Numbered from the stretch's first letter, positions 17,540 through 28,007 are shown. The stretch is 64,000 nt of DNA from Paracidovorax avenae ATCC 19860 (GCF_000176855.2 NC_015138.1:4588001-4652000), one strand, 5' to 3'. Translations and numbers: made by a program. The notes: generated by a model not told the origin, from the sequence alone.

Positions 17540-19268
17540 CGCCCTGGTCCTGCGTCACGCGGCTCAGCTCGTCCAGCGAGGTCACGCCGGCAGCGACCTT
17601 GCGCAGGCCGTCCTCGTAGAGGTTGAGCATGCCGCCCTGCGCCGCAAGCGCGTTGAGGGCATTGGCATCCTTGCCGTCGATGATCGCGCGGCGCATGGGC
17701 TCGTCGAGCACGAAGAGTTCGTGGATGCCCGTACGCCCGCGGTAGCCCGAGCCGCGGCAGTGCTCGCAGCCGACGGCGCGGTAGATCGCCTGGCCGAAGC
17801 TGCTGAACCGCCCCAGGCCGGTGCTGCGCCGCACCTCGTCGCCGGGCTCATAGGGCTCCTTGCAGTGGCTGCAGAGCGAGCGCACCAGCCGCTGGGCCAG
17901 CACGCCGTTGACGGAGGAGGTGATCAGGTACCCCTCCACGCCCATGTCCTTCATCCGGATGACCGCGCCCGCTGCCGTGTTCGTGTGCAGGGTGGAGAGC
18001 ACCAGGTGGCCCGTGAGAGCGGACTGCACGGCGATCTGCGCGGTTTCGCCGTCCCGCATTTCGCCGATCATGATGATGTCAGGATCCTGGCGCAGGATGG
18101 AGCGCAGCGCGTTGGCGAAGGTCAGGTTGATCTGCGGATGGACCTGGATCTGGTTGATGCCTTCCAGCTGGTATTCCACCGGGTCTTCCACGGTGATGAT
18201 CTTGTTGGATTCCGCGTCGATCTTGGACAGGGCCGCATACAGCGTGGTGGTCTTGCCGGAGCCCGTGGGCCCGGTGACCAGCAGGATGCCGTGCGGCTTG
18301 GCCAGCAGCATGTTGAAGCGCTCTAGCGTGTCCTTCTCGAAACCCATGGTCTCCAGTTGCAGGCGCACGCTTGCACGGTCCAGCACCCGCATGACCACGC
18401 TTTCCCCGTGCACGGTGGGCACGGTGGAAACGCGCAGGTCGAGCTCGCGGCCCTTGACGCGCGTCTTGATGCGCCCGTCCTGGGGCAGGCGCCGCTCGGC
18501 GATGTCGAGATGGGCCAGCAGCTTGACGCGCGAGCTGACCGCGGCGCTCAGGCGCGGGGGCACCAGTTCGCCGAGCTGGATGACGCCATCCACCCGGTAG
18601 CGCACGTGCAGGCCGTCGTCGAAGGGCTCCAGGTGGATGTCCGAAGCGCGCAGGTCGATGACGCGGCCGATGATGGCATTGACCAGGCGGATGACGGGAG
18701 CCTCGCTGGCGAGATCCTTGAGGTGCTCGACGAAATCGCCGCCATCGGCACCATCGCCGAACCCGTCGTCGCCCGCCTCTTCGTCCGCCTGCTCCACCGG
18801 TTCGGCCAGCGCCTTCTCGATATCGCTTTCGAGCGCCAGGCGCGGCACCACGGCCAGGCCGGTCGCCAGGTGCAGCGCCTTCACGACGAAGGCATCCTGC
18901 GGCACGGCCATGGCCACGTGCAGGCGACCGTCTTCGACCGACAGCGGGTACACGCTGTTCGCGTGCAGGAATTCCGGCAGCAGGCCTTCCACTTCCGGCA
19001 TCATGGACGGGAAGTCGTTGGCGGCGATGAGTGGAATGTCCAGCTGGCGCGACAGCGCCTGGATCACATCGATTTCGGACACCAGGCCGAGCCGCACGAG
19101 TACGCGGCCCAGCAGCCCGCCCATTTCCTGCTGCGCCGAAAGGGCGCGTTCGAGATCCCGCGCACTCAGCTTGCCCGACTGCACCAGCAACTCGCCCAGC
19201 AGGGGGCGCTGCACGGCGATGGCATCGACGGTCGGCTCTGTACGGTCGGGAAGGATGGTGGTGGTCAT
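17532..19268 (-). CDS. gspE: type II secretion ATPase GspE
   Basis: The product is 578 residues. The N-terminal MshEN/N1E domain (LLGELLVQSGKLSARDLERA) binds GspL. The ATPase core shows Walker A (GPTGSGKTTTLYA, about residue 333), an Asp box, Walker B (IIMIGEMRDGETA) and a His box (STLHTNTAAGA). A tetracysteine zinc motif (CSHC near 464, CEHC near 500) is intact. It powers pseudopilus assembly. It is the first gene of the operon E-F-G-H-I-J-K-L-M-N-D, the Xanthomonas xps order. The start gives the standard N-terminus; a 24-residue upstream extension is less likely. Confidence 0.96.
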   Translation of the reverse strand: MTTTILPDRTEPTVDAIAVQRPLLGELLVQSGKLSARDLERALSAQQEMGGLLGRVLVRLGLVSEIDVIQALSRQLDIPLIAANDFPSMMPEVEGLLPEFLHANSVYPLSVEDGRLHVAMAVPQDAFVVKALHLATGLAVVPRLALESDIEKALAEPVEQADEEAGDDGFGDGADGGDFVEHLKDLASEAPVIRLVNAIIGRVIDLRASDIHLEPFDDGLHVRYRVDGVIQLGELVPPRLSAAVSSRVKLLAHLDIAERRLPQDGRIKTRVKGRELDLRVSTVPTVHGESVVMRVLDRASVRLQLETMGFEKDTLERFNMLLAKPHGILLVTGPTGSGKTTTLYAALSKIDAESNKIITVEDPVEYQLEGINQIQVHPQINLTFANALRSILRQDPDIIMIGEMRDGETAQIAVQSALTGHLVLSTLHTNTAAGAVIRMKDMGVEGYLITSSVNGVLAQRLVRSLCSHCKEPYEPGDEVRRSTGLGRFSSFGQAIYRAVGCEHCRGSGYRGRTGIHELFVLDEPMRRAIIDGKDANALNALAAQGGMLNLYEDGLRKVAAGVTSLDELSRVTQDQGDA

Positions 19269-19424
19269 GAACGTGAGGAAGACGCCCTCGATGCGGGGCA
19301 GATCCCGGCAAGGCAGGGCAACCGGGATCGAAGCCCTCAAGTGTAGCCGGCCGGGTCGGGCATGCCGCGCGCCTCCTGCCGCGGTGGCTTACAGTCGCAG
19401 GCCACGCGCCCACACCCTGAACGC

Positions 19425-21335
19425 ATGCAGCCCCAGCACCCGCCCCGACCGTCCCGATCGATCCTGCCGCGCGCCGCGATGGCCGCATCCGCCGCCGCCG
19501 TGCTCCTGGCCGGGGCAGCGGGGGTCCGCCTCCTGCACCGCATGCAACCCGAGGCGCCATCGCCGCATGCGGCGCGCATGCTGCTGGCGCCGATGATCGG
19601 AGTGCTGGAGCCATGCATCTGGGGCTCCCCGCCCCTGTCCGGCCGGTTCGCCGAGATGCAGGACCAGTGTCGCAGCGCGGAGGGCTCGGCGGCTGCGCTG
19701 GTGGAATCCACTTTGCGGACATTGCAACCCGCGCCGCAAGCGGCCGGCCCCGTGGACCTGGGCTATACGCTGCCGGTACCCCTGCTCAAGCTGTTCCAGC
19801 CAGCGCAGGGTGGTGGCTGGCAGATCGACCAGGCGATCGTGGACCGCCTGGTGCGGACCCTCCGGGACACCCCCCGTCCGGCCATCCTGTATCTGTTCTC
19901 GACGCACTTCTCTTCCGAGGCCCCCATCGAGCCGGTCCTGGCGGCCGATCCTTCGAACATGGGGCAGACGCGCGACGGCCCGCTGGGCATGGACGACTAC
20001 TACGATTCGAAGGTCTTCAACTGGTCCTTCGCGACCACGCGCAATGCGCTGACCGAGCGCAGGGTCGAGGCGGTCCGGGCCGTGGTGGATGCGGCGTGCC
20101 GGCTTCCCGAGAAAGACCGCGCGAAAATCCGCGGCATCACGCTCCTGGGCGAGCTGCACCATTTGTTTCCGAATTTTCAGGCCGGGATGGGATTCGGCGG
20201 CAGCTACCGGATCACCGATTACAGCCCGGCTTCCGTCGAGGGCTTCCGCCGCTACCTGCGCGCCGAATTCAGGAGCATCGCGCAATTCAACCGGGTGGTC
20301 GGCGCCGACTACGCCTCGTTCGACGAGGTGGTTCCCCCGTCGCGCGACATCCGGTCGGAGCCCCTGCGCCGCTTCACGGAACACATCGACGGATTCGCCC
20401 AGGGCACGCTGCCGGTGGCCGGCTGGGCGTATGTGCCTGGCAGCACGCCGGAGCATCCCGCCCGCATACATGTGTACCGCAATGGAGAACTGGTGGGGCA
20501 GACCACCGTGCATTGGGGACGGCAGGACGTGCTCGCGGCCAAGCCGGAATTCGGCGACGCGAACACCGGCTGGCGCCTGGACCTGGACTTCCGGCGGATC
20601 CCGCCCGGCATGCACCGACTGGACATATTCCTGGAAGCCCGCCCTGGCCAGCTGACGCACCTGGGAACGCGCGAGATCGCCATCATGGACCGCTCGCAGT
20701 CCACGCCGAAGCCGATGCCGCAGCACGCCCTGCCGCCCGCGGTCCCGCCGCCGGACGCACGGGTGCAGGCAAGCATCGACTTCCCCGCGCAGGCATCGTC
20801 GTACTACTACAACCCGCTGGTCCCGCTCTGGCATGCATTCCGCGCCCGCCAGGTCGTGGACTACCTGCGCTACTTCGACGGAATCGTGAAGCAGTCATGC
20901 CTGTCGGACGTGCCGCGCTATACCCACCAGATCATCCCGTTCACCAATCCCGGCTGGGATGCCAACAAGTTCGCGATCCAGGACTCGCTGCATCCTGCGC
21001 GGACCGGCATCCGCCTGGGGGTGAGCCTGTACGGGGAGCCGACGTACGGCCGGCCGTATTTCGACTGGCTCGCCGCCAGCGGCACGGCCCATTACGGCGT
21101 CACCGAATTCCATCCGCTCAAGGCCATGGATGCCACGGAGATGCGGCGCGTCCTGCAGGCCCATGCGGCCCACGGGGCGGAGTTCCTGTCCTTCTTCCTG
21201 GAGCCGCGCTGGAATGGCGAACTGGTGCCGCGCGGGCACAACATCTTTTCCTTCGACCCGGACAACAAGCAGTTCGCCTCGGACCGGCTTTACGAGGCCG
21301 TGCGCGGGGCCCTCGCTCCCACGGCCCGACCGTGA
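19425..21335 (+). CDS. putative exported glycoside hydrolase (GH42-like TIM barrel with inserted beta domain)
   Basis: The product is 636 residues. A hydrophobic N-terminal segment after a basic stretch (AAMAASAAAVLLAGAAGVRL) is a signal peptide or membrane anchor. Segments such as ITLLGELHHLFPNF (about 238-250), YSPASVEGFRRYLRAEF and FNRVVGADYASFDEV recall the barrel of GH42-type beta-galactosidases, with candidate acidic residues Glu near 242, near 560 (VTEFHPLK) and near 593 (FFLEPRW). Between about 328 and 420 sits a separate beta-domain (VAGWAYVPGSTPEHP, then GWRLDLDFRRIPPGMHRLDI) of a type seen in polysaccharide-cluster proteins. It lies between the secretion operon and the rhamnose operon, converging on rfbC. 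Enzyme activity is inferred, not shown. Confidence 0.65.
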   Translation: MQPQHPPRPSRSILPRAAMAASAAAVLLAGAAGVRLLHRMQPEAPSPHAARMLLAPMIGVLEPCIWGSPPLSGRFAEMQDQCRSAEGSAAALVESTLRTLQPAPQAAGPVDLGYTLPVPLLKLFQPAQGGGWQIDQAIVDRLVRTLRDTPRPAILYLFSTHFSSEAPIEPVLAADPSNMGQTRDGPLGMDDYYDSKVFNWSFATTRNALTERRVEAVRAVVDAACRLPEKDRAKIRGITLLGELHHLFPNFQAGMGFGGSYRITDYSPASVEGFRRYLRAEFRSIAQFNRVVGADYASFDEVVPPSRDIRSEPLRRFTEHIDGFAQGTLPVAGWAYVPGSTPEHPARIHVYRNGELVGQTTVHWGRQDVLAAKPEFGDANTGWRLDLDFRRIPPGMHRLDIFLEARPGQLTHLGTREIAIMDRSQSTPKPMPQHALPPAVPPPDARVQASIDFPAQASSYYYNPLVPLWHAFRARQVVDYLRYFDGIVKQSCLSDVPRYTHQIIPFTNPGWDANKFAIQDSLHPARTGIRLGVSLYGEPTYGRPYFDWLAASGTAHYGVTEFHPLKAMDATEMRRVLQAHAAHGAEFLSFFLEPRWNGELVPRGHNIFSFDPDNKQFASDRLYEAVRGALAPTARP

Positions 21336-21354
21336 GCGGGCGGGCACGGAAGCT

Positions 21355-21900
21355 TCAGGGAAAGACTTCCGCCTCGCGCAGGGATGTGCCTTTGGCGTCC
21401 TTGGCGGACAGGCTGGGCTCCCCGGCAAAACGCCAGTCGATGCCGATCCCGGGGTCGTTCCAGGCGATGCAGCGCTCGTGCTCGGGCGCGTAGTAGTCGG
21501 TGGTCTTGTAGAGGAAGTCCGCGCTCTCGCTGAGCACGACGAATCCGTGGGCGAAGCCCGGGGGCACCCACATCTGGCGCTGGTTCTCTTCGCTCAGTTC
21601 CTCGCCGACCCATTGCCCGAAGGTGGGCGAACTCCTGCGCAGGTCCACGGCGACGTCGAAGACGGTGCCGCGCACGACACGCACGAGTTTCCCCTGGGGC
21701 TGGCGGATCTGGTAATGCAGGCCGCGCAGGACGCCGCGCGCACTGCGGCTGTGGTTGTCCTGCACGAAGGCGTGGCGGCTGCCGGTGGCTTCGTCGAAGG
21801 CGCGCTGGTTGAAACTCTCGAAGAAGAAACCGCGGGCGTCGCCGAACACCTTGGGTTCGAGGACGACGACGTCAGGAATGCGCGTGGGAAGGACGTTCAT
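21355..21900 (-). CDS. rfbC: dTDP-4-dehydrorhamnose 3,5-epimerase
   Basis: The product is 181 residues, the usual length for RmlC. The cupin carries the conserved blocks FGDARGFFFESFNQ, QDNHSRSARGVLRGLHYQ (catalytic His in LRGLHYQ) and VPPGFAHGFVVLSE, plus the Tyr/Asp region YKTTDYYAPEHE. It makes dTDP-4-keto-L-rhamnose, the third step to dTDP-L-rhamnose. It is the last gene of the rfbB-D-A-C run on the minus strand. The start is the ATG; an in-frame TTG two codons upstream is unlikely. Confidence 0.96.
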   Translation of the reverse strand: MNVLPTRIPDVVVLEPKVFGDARGFFFESFNQRAFDEATGSRHAFVQDNHSRSARGVLRGLHYQIRQPQGKLVRVVRGTVFDVAVDLRRSSPTFGQWVGEELSEENQRQMWVPPGFAHGFVVLSESADFLYKTTDYYAPEHERCIAWNDPGIGIDWRFAGEPSLSAKDAKGTSLREAEVFP

Positions 21901-21949
21901 GGGCAAGCGTTGGATCGATGGCGCGGTCAGGAAGCGTTATGGGTGCCGA

Positions 21950-22825
21950 TCAGCCGGCCAGCAGCCTGAGGAGGTAGGCGCCGTAGCCGCTCTTGGCGAG
22001 CGGCCTGGCGAGGCGCTCGAGCTGGTCGTCGTCGATGAGGCGATGCCGCCAGGCGATCTCCTCCGGACAGGCGATCTTGAGCCCCTGCCGATGCTCCAGA
22101 GTCGCGATGAACTGTCCGGCCTCGAGCAGGCTTTCGTGCGTTCCGGTATCGAGCCAGGCATACCCGCGGCCCATGATCTCTACGTGCAGGGCTTCGTGCT
22201 CGAGGTAGAGGCGGTTGAGGTCGGTGATTTCCAGTTCGCCGCGCGCGGAGGGCTTCAGGCTGGCGGCGCGCTCGACCACGTGCCGGTCGTAGAAGTAGAG
22301 GCCGGTGACGGCATAGCTGGACTTCGGGGCCTTGGGCTTTTCCTCGATGGAAAGCACCTTGCCCGTGGCGTCGAACTCGGCCACTCCGTAGCGTTCGGGA
22401 TCCTGCACGTGGTAGGCGAACACGCTGGCGCCCTCCTCGCGCCCCATGGCGCTGCGCAGCAGATCCTCGAAATCATGGCCGTGGAAGATGTTGTCACCCA
22501 GCACGAGCGCGCTGGGCTGGCCATCCAGGAATTTCTCCCCGATCAGGAAGGCCTGCGCCAGGCCGTCGGGGCTGGGCTGCACGGCATAGCTCAGGCGGAT
22601 GCCCCACTGGCTTCCATCACCCAGCAATTGCTCGAACCGTGGAGTGTCCTGCGGCGTGCTGATGACGAGGATGTCGCGGATGCCCGCCAGCATCAGGGTG
22701 CTCAGCGGGTAGTAGATCATCGGCTTGTCGTACACCGGAAGCAGTTGCTTGCTGATGGCGAGCGTGGCGGGGTGCAGGCGGGTGCCCGACCCTCCGGCCA
22801 GGATGATGCCCTTGCGTGCGGTCAT
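21950..22825 (-). CDS. rfbA: glucose-1-phosphate thymidylyltransferase
   Basis: The product is 291 residues, standard RmlA length. The nucleotide-binding signature is at the N-terminus ([17 protein letters not shown]), followed by [20 protein letters not shown], the metal site [13 protein letters not shown] and the thymidine/glucose-binding block [25 protein letters not shown] region. It makes dTDP-glucose, the first step of the rhamnose pathway. It sits 29 bp after rfbD and 49 bp before rfbC, in one operon. Confidence 0.97.
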   Translation of the reverse strand: MTARKGIILAGGSGTRLHPATLAISKQLLPVYDKPMIYYPLSTLMLAGIRDILVISTPQDTPRFEQLLGDGSQWGIRLSYAVQPSPDGLAQAFLIGEKFLDGQPSALVLGDNIFHGHDFEDLLRSAMGREEGASVFAYHVQDPERYGVAEFDATGKVLSIEEKPKAPKSSYAVTGLYFYDRHVVERAASLKPSARGELEITDLNRLYLEHEALHVEIMGRGYAWLDTGTHESLLEAGQFIATLEHRQGLKIACPEEIAWRHRLIDDDQLERLARPLAKSGYGAYLLRLLAG

Positions 22826-22854
22826 GATGTGTGCGGGAAGTTTTTATGGGGTTC

Positions 22855-23745
22855 TCAGAGGATTTCCGTGAGCATCCGCGCGATGCCCGCCTGCCAGTGC
22901 GGCAGGGCCAGGCCGAAGGTGGCCTGGAACCTGCGCGTGTCGAGCCGCGAGTTGTGCGGCCGGACGGCGGGCGTGGGAAATGCGCTGGTGGGTACGGCGA
23001 CCACGTCGCGCGCGGCGATCTTCAGCGCAGGCTGGATGCGCTGCGCCTGCTCGAGCACGTAGCAGGCATAGGCATGCCAGTGGGTTTCCCCTGCGGCCAC
23101 CAGGTGGTAGAGACCCGCGTCGGCAGGCCGCTGCTGCAGGTGGCGGATCGCATGGGCCGTGGCGTCGGCCAGCAGGTCGGCGCCCGTGGGTGCGCCCCAC
23201 TGGTCGTCGATGACGGTCAGCCGCTCGCGCTCCTGTGCCAGCCGCAGCATGGTCTTGGCGAAATTGCCGCCGCGGGCGCCATAGACCCAGCTCGTGCGCA
23301 GGATGAGGTGCCGCGCGCCGCTCGCCTGGATCCGTTGCTCGCCTTCGAGCTTGGTGCGGCCATAGACCGACAGCGGCGCAGGAACATCGTCTTCCGTCCA
23401 GGGACGGGCGCCGCTGCCGTCGAACACGTAGTCGGTGCTGTAGTGCACCAGCCATGCCCCCAGGCGGGCGGCCTCCTCCGCCAGCACGCCTGGCGTGGTC
23501 GCGTTGAGGGTGCGGGCCAGGTCCGGCTCGCTTTCGGCCTTGTCCACCGCGGTGTGGGCCGCGGCATTGACGATGACGTCGGGCCGCAGGGCGCGCACGG
23601 TGCCGGCGATGTCGTGGGGCCGGGAGAAATCCCCGCAGTGCGAGGTACTGTCGAAATCCAGGGCCGTGACCGTGCCCAGGACGGAAAGGCTGCGCTGCAG
23701 TTCCCAGCCGACCTGCCCGCCCTTGCCGAAGAGAAGGATATTCAT
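22855..23745 (-). CDS. rfbD: dTDP-4-dehydrorhamnose reductase
   Basis: The product is 296 residues. Rossmann NAD(P)-binding start [15 protein letters not shown] (GxxGxxG), the catalytic Y-x3-K (STDYVFDG upstream, then [12 protein letters not shown]) and the substrate region [14 protein letters not shown] are all present. It makes dTDP-L-rhamnose. Its ATG overlaps the rfbB stop by 4 bp (ATGA), which decides the start. Confidence 0.96.
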   Translation of the reverse strand: MNILLFGKGGQVGWELQRSLSVLGTVTALDFDSTSHCGDFSRPHDIAGTVRALRPDVIVNAAAHTAVDKAESEPDLARTLNATTPGVLAEEAARLGAWLVHYSTDYVFDGSGARPWTEDDVPAPLSVYGRTKLEGEQRIQASGARHLILRTSWVYGARGGNFAKTMLRLAQERERLTVIDDQWGAPTGADLLADATAHAIRHLQQRPADAGLYHLVAAGETHWHAYACYVLEQAQRIQPALKIAARDVVAVPTSAFPTPAVRPHNSRLDTRRFQATFGLALPHWQAGIARMLTEIL

Positions 23746-24827
23746 GCGGTAGCGGTGTCCTGCACGGTGGGCTTGCGGTACTGGCGGTCGATCCACTCGC
23801 GGTAGGCGCCGCTGGTCACGGCATCCACCCATTCGCCATGCGCGAGGTACCACTCCACGGTCTTGCGGATCCCGGTCTCGAAGGTCTCGGCGGGCTTCCA
23901 TCCCAGTTCACGCTCGATCTTGCGGGCGTCGATGGCATAGCGGCGGTCGTGGCCCGGGCGGTCCTTCACGTAGGCGATCTGGCTTTCATAGCGCTCGCCA
24001 TCGGCACGCGGGCGCAGCTCGTCGAGCAGGGCGCAGATGGTCTTCACGATCTCGATGTTGGGCTTCTCGTTCCAGCCGCCCACGTTGTAGGTCTCCCCGG
24101 GGCGGCCGGCCTGCAGCACGCGGCGGATGGCGCTGCAGTGGTCGCGCACGTAGAGCCAGTCGCGGATCTGCATGCCATCGCCATACACGGGCAGCGGCTT
24201 GCCGGCCAGCGCGTTGACGATCATCAGCGGGATCAGCTTCTCGGGGAAGTGGAAGGGGCCGTAGTTGTTGCTGCAGTTGGTGGTCAGCACCGGCAGCCCG
24301 TAGGTGTGGTGCCAGGCCCGGACGAGGTGGTCGCTGGCGGCCTTGCTGGCGGAGTACGGGCTGTTGGGCTCGTAGGAATGGGTTTCGGCGAAGGCCGGGG
24401 CCTCGGGCGCCAGGGTGCCGTAGACCTCGTCGGTGGAGACGTGCAGGAACCGGAACGCGGCGCGCTCATCACCGGGCAGGGACTGCCAGTACTCGCGGAC
24501 GCCTTCGAGCAGGCGGAACGTGCCGACCACGTTGGTCTGGATGAAGTCTTCCGGGCCGTGGATCGAGCGGTCCACATGCGATTCGGCCGCGAAATTCACG
24601 ATGGCCCGCGGCCGGTGCTCGGCCAGCAGCCGGGAGAGAAGCTCCCGGTCGCCGATGTCCCCCTGGACGAACAAATGGCGCGCATCGCCCTGCAGCGACG
24701 CGAGGTTCTGCAGGTTGCCTGCGTAGGTGAGCTTGTCGAGGTTGACGAGGGGCTCATCGCCGCAGGCCAGCCAGTCGAGGACGAAGTTGGCGCCGATGAA
24801 ACCCGCGCCGCCGGTGACCAGAATCAT
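23742..24827 (-). CDS. rfbB: dTDP-glucose 4,6-dehydratase
   Basis: The product is 361 residues. It has the extended-SDR signature [19 protein letters not shown], the catalytic block STDEVYGTL with Thr-Asp-Glu, and [14 protein letters not shown] (Y-x3-K), then the family marker [17 protein letters not shown]. The second step to dTDP-rhamnose, and first gene of the rfbBDAC operon. A longer in-frame upstream reading has unrelated composition and is rejected. The product supplies rhamnose for the surface glycan whose exporter lies 20 kb away. Confidence 0.97.
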   Translation of the reverse strand: MILVTGGAGFIGANFVLDWLACGDEPLVNLDKLTYAGNLQNLASLQGDARHLFVQGDIGDRELLSRLLAEHRPRAIVNFAAESHVDRSIHGPEDFIQTNVVGTFRLLEGVREYWQSLPGDERAAFRFLHVSTDEVYGTLAPEAPAFAETHSYEPNSPYSASKAASDHLVRAWHHTYGLPVLTTNCSNNYGPFHFPEKLIPLMIVNALAGKPLPVYGDGMQIRDWLYVRDHCSAIRRVLQAGRPGETYNVGGWNEKPNIEIVKTICALLDELRPRADGERYESQIAYVKDRPGHDRRYAIDARKIERELGWKPAETFETGIRKTVEWYLAHGEWVDAVTSGAYREWIDRQYRKPTVQDTATA

Positions 24828-24878
24828 GGATCGTTTGAGCAAAGACGCCTTGCGGCCGAACGCGGGATTATCCCATCG

Positions 24879-24898
24879 CGTTACAAACGGCCGTAACG
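24879..24898. promoter_or_regulatory. inverted repeat between rfbB and the tetR gene
   Basis: CGTTAC-N8-GTAACG (arms 24879-24884 and 24893-24898) lies 52 bp before the rfbB start in the 269-bp divergent region shared with the tetR gene. Size and symmetry fit a dimeric repressor site. Which protein binds it is not known. Confidence 0.35.
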
Positions 24899-25096
24899 AA
24901 GCGCACGAGAAACGCAGCCGGGCTGGAGGATGGCCTTCATCAAGACCCCGCATGATGCACTGCAACAGGACGCGGAGGCTGCGGCAGGTTAGAGTGGGCC
25001 GGCAAGGAGCGGGGAACATGGACCGGATCCGCCACACGCGGGCCGGCAAGAGCACTTCAACAACTATCCCCCGCCGAAGGCACAAGGGAGGCACCG

Positions 25097-25762
25097 ATGG
25101 CAAAAAAAGCGCCGCGGCGTACCGCGGAGCGCATCCTGGAGACAACGCTGGAGCTGTTCAACCGCTTCGGTGAGCCCAATGTGTCCACCACGGCCATTTC
25201 GGCGGAGTTGCGCATCAGCCCGGGCAACCTCTACTACCACTATCCGGCCAAGGACGAACTGGTCACGGCGCTCTATGCACGCTATGAAGCGGAGTTATCC
25301 GAGCTGCTGGAGTCGGCCGCCGGGGTGCGCGATGTGGAGGATGCCCGGCTGTTGCTGCATGCAGTGCTCGAGCGCATCTGGCAGTACCGCTTCCTCTACC
25401 GGGACCTCAACGACCTGATGTCGCGCAACCGGCATGTGGAGACGCATTTCCGGGAGTTGCTGGCGCGCAAGGCCGGCGCCGTGCGTGCCATGCTGCGGGG
25501 CATGGAGCAGGCAGGATCGCTGCGGTTCGGGCCGAGGGAACTCGATACCGTGGCCGACAATCTCATGGTGGCCGTCACGTACTGGCTGAGCTTCGAATAC
25601 GTCCGCGATCCGCGGCACGCGCTGGAGCCTTCCAATGCACGGACCATGCTGCTGCGCGGGGCCCAGCATGTGCTGGGACTGCTGGGGCCCTACCTCGCCG
25701 ACGGCCAGCGCCTGCATCTCCAGGCTTTGGACGACAGCCACGAGCCGGCCGACGCCACATGA
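25097..25762 (+). CDS. TetR-family transcriptional regulator
   Basis: The product is 221 residues. The N-terminal helix-turn-helix (about 10-56) is typical: [17 protein letters not shown], then [20 protein letters not shown] followed by KDELVTALY. The C-terminal ligand domain (TetR_C, about 80-200) is all helical, with [14 protein letters not shown] and [12 protein letters not shown] good ribosome site (GGGAGG) precedes the ATG. It is transcribed away from rfbB; its stop overlaps an upstream ATG of the next gene, so the two are probably one transcript. The ligand and targets are unknown. Confidence 0.9.
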   Translation: MAKKAPRRTAERILETTLELFNRFGEPNVSTTAISAELRISPGNLYYHYPAKDELVTALYARYEAELSELLESAAGVRDVEDARLLLHAVLERIWQYRFLYRDLNDLMSRNRHVETHFRELLARKAGAVRAMLRGMEQAGSLRFGPRELDTVADNLMVAVTYWLSFEYVRDPRHALEPSNARTMLLRGAQHVLGLLGPYLADGQRLHLQALDDSHEPADAT

Positions 25763-25797
25763 TACGCCCCTTTTTCCTGACGAACGCAGGACACGCC

Positions 25798-26574
25798 ATG
25801 CCATCCTGGACCCCCTTCCCCTATGCCGGCGAGTACGCCTTCACCACCGGCGATGTGCTGCGCGAATGGGAGCGGCTGCACCGGGGCGATGCGGAGCCCG
25901 TCCCCCGGGACCCCGCGGCGCTCGAGGCCTGGACACTGTTCCACAGCGGCAGGTTCGAGGAAGCCGCCCGGGTCGGGCTGGCGGCCGGCGGGGCGGGCAT
26001 CACCGCGGCCAACAAGGCGACGATCGTGCACGCGATCTACCTGGAGCCCAGCGAAAGCCGCCGGCTCGAGCTGCTCGGCGCGGCGGCGCAGCGTGCGCGG
26101 GCGCAGACCGATGCGGAGCCCGGCAACCCGAACGCCTGGTTCTGGCACGCCTACGCCCTCGGGCGCTACAGCCAGGGCATCAGCGTGGCCAAGGCGCTGG
26201 CGCTGGGCCTCACGCGCCAGGTGCGGACAGCGCTGGACCGCACGATCGCGCTCAGCGAACGCCATGCCGACGCGCGGCTGGCACTGGCCGTGTTCCATGC
26301 CGAGGTGATCGACAAGGTCGGTGAAATGGTGGGCAGCATCACCCACGGCGCGCGCCGCGAGGAAAGCCTGCGCCTCTTCGCGGAGTCCTTTGCCCTGAAC
26401 CCCCACTCCGTGATCGGACGCATCGAGCATGCCCATGCACTCCTGATGCTGAACGGGGAGCAGTACGAGGACATGGCCGCCCAGCTCTACGAGGAGGCGG
26501 CGGGCGCCGAAGCCGCCGACGCGGCGGAACGCCTGGCCGTGGAACTGGCCCGGCTGGAACTCGCCGAAGGCTAG
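25798..26574 (+). CDS. conserved hypothetical protein, TPR-like helical repeats
   Basis: The product is 258 residues, soluble, no signal peptide. It is almost wholly helical with repeat-like segments ([80 protein letters not shown]), which look like degenerate tetratricopeptide units. No catalytic motif is visible. The start has AGGA 7-8 bases upstream; an in-frame ATG at 25759 overlapping the tetR stop is a second choice. It follows the regulator in the same direction and ends in a CTAG shared with the coaX stop. Function unknown. Confidence 0.75.
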   Translation: MPSWTPFPYAGEYAFTTGDVLREWERLHRGDAEPVPRDPAALEAWTLFHSGRFEEAARVGLAAGGAGITAANKATIVHAIYLEPSESRRLELLGAAAQRARAQTDAEPGNPNAWFWHAYALGRYSQGISVAKALALGLTRQVRTALDRTIALSERHADARLALAVFHAEVIDKVGEMVGSITHGARREESLRLFAESFALNPHSVIGRIEHAHALLMLNGEQYEDMAAQLYEEAAGAEAADAAERLAVELARLELAEG

Positions 26575-27341
26575 GACCCGGGGAACCGCTCCGCCGCGAT
26601 GGCGAGCAGTCCCTCGAAGATCAGGTTCTCGATGAGATCGAACGGACGGGTCATGCTGGGCGCCATTTTCCAGCCGGCCCCCCCGGTCATCATGCAGGCC
26701 GGCTCTTCGCCGCAGTGCTGGATCACGTGCTGCACCATCCGCTCCACGGCACCGGCGATGGCGTAGGTGCCGCCACTGGTGAGCGCATCGCTGGTATTGG
26801 TGGGAAACAGCTTCACTTCGCCCGTGGGAACGTGCAGCCCCGCGGTGCCGGACTCCAGGGCTCTCAGCATGATGCCGTGCCCCGGAAGGATGAGCCCCCC
26901 CAGGAAGCGGCCTTCGGCATCGATGGCTTCCACGGTCACCGCCGTTCCGACCATCACCACCACCAGGGGACGCGCAGTGCCCTGCCTCAGCAGCCGGTGG
27001 CGCGCGCCGATCATGGCCACCCATCGGTCCGAGCCCAGGCGCGTGGGATGGTCGTACCCGTTGACGAGCCCTGCTTCCTGCGCGGAAGGAACGACCCAGT
27101 GGGACGGCACGTCCCACCACTCCATCTGCTCCATGACGCGCCGGCGCACGGCATCGCCGGCCACCACGCAGCCGAGCATGCGCGTGGGCGCGGGCAGCCC
27201 CGCCCAGGCGCTGTCCGCGAGCCGCTCGATGTGGTCGAGGAACTCGGCGCCGTGGGCCAGCACGGCGGCGCCCGGCTTGGGGGCATCATACATCGCCCAT
27301 TTCAGGCGGGTGTTGCCGACGTCGATGGCCAGAAAAGTCAT
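26571..27341 (-). CDS. coaX: type III pantothenate kinase
   Basis: The product is 256 residues, the normal CoaX size. The ASKHA ATPase blocks are in order: [13 protein letters not shown] at the N-terminus, [13 protein letters not shown] (the GxDR motif), [13 protein letters not shown], and [14 protein letters not shown] with a C-terminal TGGAGW. It phosphorylates pantothenate in the first committed step of coenzyme A synthesis and needs a monovalent cation. BirA, its common neighbour, is not next to it here. The gene converges on the TPR-like gene with overlapping stop codons. Confidence 0.95.
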   Translation of the reverse strand: MTFLAIDVGNTRLKWAMYDAPKPGAAVLAHGAEFLDHIERLADSAWAGLPAPTRMLGCVVAGDAVRRRVMEQMEWWDVPSHWVVPSAQEAGLVNGYDHPTRLGSDRWVAMIGARHRLLRQGTARPLVVVMVGTAVTVEAIDAEGRFLGGLILPGHGIMLRALESGTAGLHVPTGEVKLFPTNTSDALTSGGTYAIAGAVERMVQHVIQHCGEEPACMMTGGAGWKMAPSMTRPFDLIENLIFEGLLAIAAERFPGS

Positions 27342-27515
27342 GCGGCGGATTATCACGAGTTTTACCAACACGACTGTTCCGTGCGGCACACCCCGGCCCG
27401 GACCCACGGCCGGGCTCGGGCCGATGTCCGACAGGTCGGGCGCGTCACCAGGCGCTAAAGTGTTCCGGGCCGGCACCCGCCGGCCGTTCTTTATCCAGAA
27501 AAAAGGAGCAATGCC

Positions 27516-28007
27516 ATGGGACTTTTCAGCTTCGTCAAGGAAGCCGGGGAAAAGCTGTTCGGGGGCAAGGAGGCACATGCCGCACCGGCCGCTGCGCCCG
27601 CCGCACCGAGCCAGGAGGAACTCAACGCCACTGCCGGCAAGGCGATCGAGACCTACATCGCCTCCCAGAACCTGGGCGTGCGCGATGTGCGGGTGACATT
27701 CGCGGGCCCGGAAGGCAAGGTGACCGTGCAAGGCGAGGCGCCGACCCAGGCCGCCAAGGAGAAGGTCACGCTGTGCTGCGGCAACGTGTCCGGCGTGACG
27801 AGCGTGGACAACCAGATGGCCGTGCAGGCGTCGGAGCCCGAGGCGCAATACCATGACGTGGTGCGCGGCGACACGCTGTCGGCGATCGCCAAGAAGTACT
27901 ACGGCGATGCCAACAAGTACCCGCGCATCTTCGAAGCCAACCAGCCCATGCTGACGCACCCGGACAAGATCTACCCGGGCCAGAAGCTGCGCATTCCGCC
28001 CCTGTGA
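27516..28007 (+). CDS. lysM: BON and LysM domain protein (YgaU/Kbp-like)
   Basis: The product is 163 residues. After an N-terminal amphipathic segment ([16 protein letters not shown]) and an Ala/Pro linker comes a BON domain (about 35-105: [16 protein letters not shown], then VTSVDNQM) and a C-terminal LysM domain (about 112-163: [20 protein letters not shown] ... YPGQKLRIP). No signal peptide. In E. coli the homologue Kbp is a cytoplasmic potassium-binding protein, so a sensor-like role is possible. Ribosome site GGAG 7 bases before ATG. A GC-rich imperfect hairpin lies between its stop and the convergent mocR gene. Confidence 0.93.
   Translation: MGLFSFVKEAGEKLFGGKEAHAAPAAAPAAPSQEELNATAGKAIETYIASQNLGVRDVRVTFAGPEGKVTVQGEAPTQAAKEKVTLCCGNVSGVTSVDNQMAVQASEPEAQYHDVVRGDTLSAIAKKYYGDANKYPRIFEANQPMLTHPDKIYPGQKLRIPPL

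Noticed and set aside
24828..25145. Longer start for rfbB reaching into the tetR gene
   Set aside because: Composition is unlike RmlB and the conserved N-terminus begins exactly at 24827.
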